From: Plakobranchus ocellatus
Lineage: Eukaryota > Mollusca > Gastropoda > Plakobranchidae
Length of the DNA: 31,631 bases
Reading direction: 5' to 3'
NCBI GenBank assembly: GCA_019648995.1
Contig: BLXT01007928.1
Location: forward strand, 1,155,989-1,187,619
Position 1 is the stretch's first letter; each line of letters starts with the position of its first letter. A model generated the notes under the pieces. The model saw only the letters and a program-made list of their open reading frames with translations. It was not told where the DNA came from and searched no databases. Shown here one piece after another: positions 30,808-31,631 of this stretch. Position numbers and translations under genes: made by a program.

Positions 30808-30826
30808 AGCCAGTGGATCACTGGCT
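30808..30826. repeat. Short perfect inverted repeat
   Basis: AGCCAGTG and CACTGGCT form 8-bp perfect arms around a 3-nt loop. This hairpin lies within a GC-richer patch (30765-30830). Possibly the end of an unidentified small element; no function is implied. Confidence 0.5.
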
Positions 30827-31631
30827 GATGAATTCATTTTAGGTTGTGGTTTGATTTTTTTTTCCTCAAGGCGTCTGGCCATTTCGTTTGCTGCTTAATG
30901 GGGTCAACGAGATCTTTGTAAAGGGCTGAAAAAAAAAAAATAAAACGATTTCGCTGTTTTCTTTTATAATCTATCGACCTGAAACATTACACCACGAGAA
31001 ATGGCAAACATGACATTTTGAAAGCAAAGTGAAACGGAGCTCTTTGATTGTAACAGTATGAACAGAACAATAACAATAACGCACTCAATAAATAATATAG
31101 AAATACTTTTTGTCCTTTTTTTTATTTAATGTTTACAATTTTAATATCATAACATGGAGAACTGTTGCCTCAATACAGCACATCAACTTATCAATATTTT
31201 GTTTTTGTTTCATCTCTACCTTTCAGTTCATGTCCATAATGGATTTTTTATTCAGTGGATAAAACCGCTTCTTATGATTGTTATTGGTGTATGGTGCATG
31301 TTATCCCACATTGTTTTGCCCAGAAAAAGAAAAATCTAAATTAAGCTTTCATCATAGATACTTTAGACAGGATTAAAAACTTTGAGTGATTAAAAATGGG
31401 ACATGTCATAACGCCCTGAAGATTGAACCAAACAGGAAAAGGTCCAAGTTTTTCCACCCTGAGGGCTTGAGTTGGTTCTATGTTTAGGGACATAACCGTG
31501 TGTGGTGGCCGCTAATGCGACAAACATGCGTCAACAAGGCTTTTAGGCGCATAAGATAAAGTAGGCTAGAGGGCGTGCCTTTGATGACCAACGATTTCCT
31601 ACTCCGGTATCTTCCCATCTCACCCCCCCCC

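Larger units (their letters stand above)
27246..31631. other. Region downstream of IQCA1, no convincing gene
   Basis: I find no conserved protein, RNA gene or clear transposon here. Short ORFs (28525-28740, 29667-29852, 31154-31339) are unrecognised. The segment at 29640-29870 is more GC-rich than its surroundings and is the likeliest place for an unrecognised exon. A box-B-like GCTTTGATCCCAGTG occurs near 29300. The window ends in a run of C. Confidence 0.45.

Noticed and set aside
31622-31631. Run of C at the right end
   Set aside because: Probably only the window edge or a homopolymer; no biological meaning can be assigned.

Overview
This is eukaryotic (metazoan) genomic DNA: AT-rich, full of homopolymer runs and microsatellites, with short GC-richer exons bounded by GT/AG introns. 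Codon-level similarity to animal genes, together with the style of the LINE tail, the SINE-like fragments and the long (CT)n tracts, suggests a lophotrochozoan, most likely a gastropod mollusc. The species-level guess is inference.

Two protein-coding genes lie head to head. On the minus strand, positions 5125 down to 1567 carry the 5' part of a BAP31/BAP29 family gene (BCAP31), a three-pass ER membrane cargo receptor and chaperone. Its last coding exons lie left of the window. On the plus strand, 7159 to 27120 holds a complete 20-coding-exon IQCA1 gene (DRC11, the IQ and AAA-domain subunit of the ciliary nexin-dynein regulatory complex). Every exon junction closes in frame, giving 844 residues. 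The start codons are about 2.06 kb apart. That spacer holds a cluster of AGATCT-centred palindromes and, about 80 bp before the IQCA1 ATG, a candidate RFX X-box of the kind that drives ciliary genes.

The most interesting observation is in BCAP31. The exon that encodes the ER-lumenal loop and the start of the third membrane helix is present twice in tandem (1861-2008 and 1567-1714). Both copies are exactly 148 nt, have the same phases, and each is bounded by consensus splice sites. They encode different lumenal loops but share a nearly identical helix entry. Because 148 is not a multiple of three, using both exons or neither shifts the frame, so they behave as mutually exclusive exons that swap the lumenal face of the receptor.

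IQCA1 introns hold a LINE 3' end (intron 5, minus strand), SINE-like fragments (introns 7 and 10), a long pyrimidine tract (intron 11), and a 16-copy 35-bp minisatellite with two alternating unit types (intron 18). From 27246 to the right end I see no convincing gene, only microsatellites, a purine-rich tract and unrecognised sequence.
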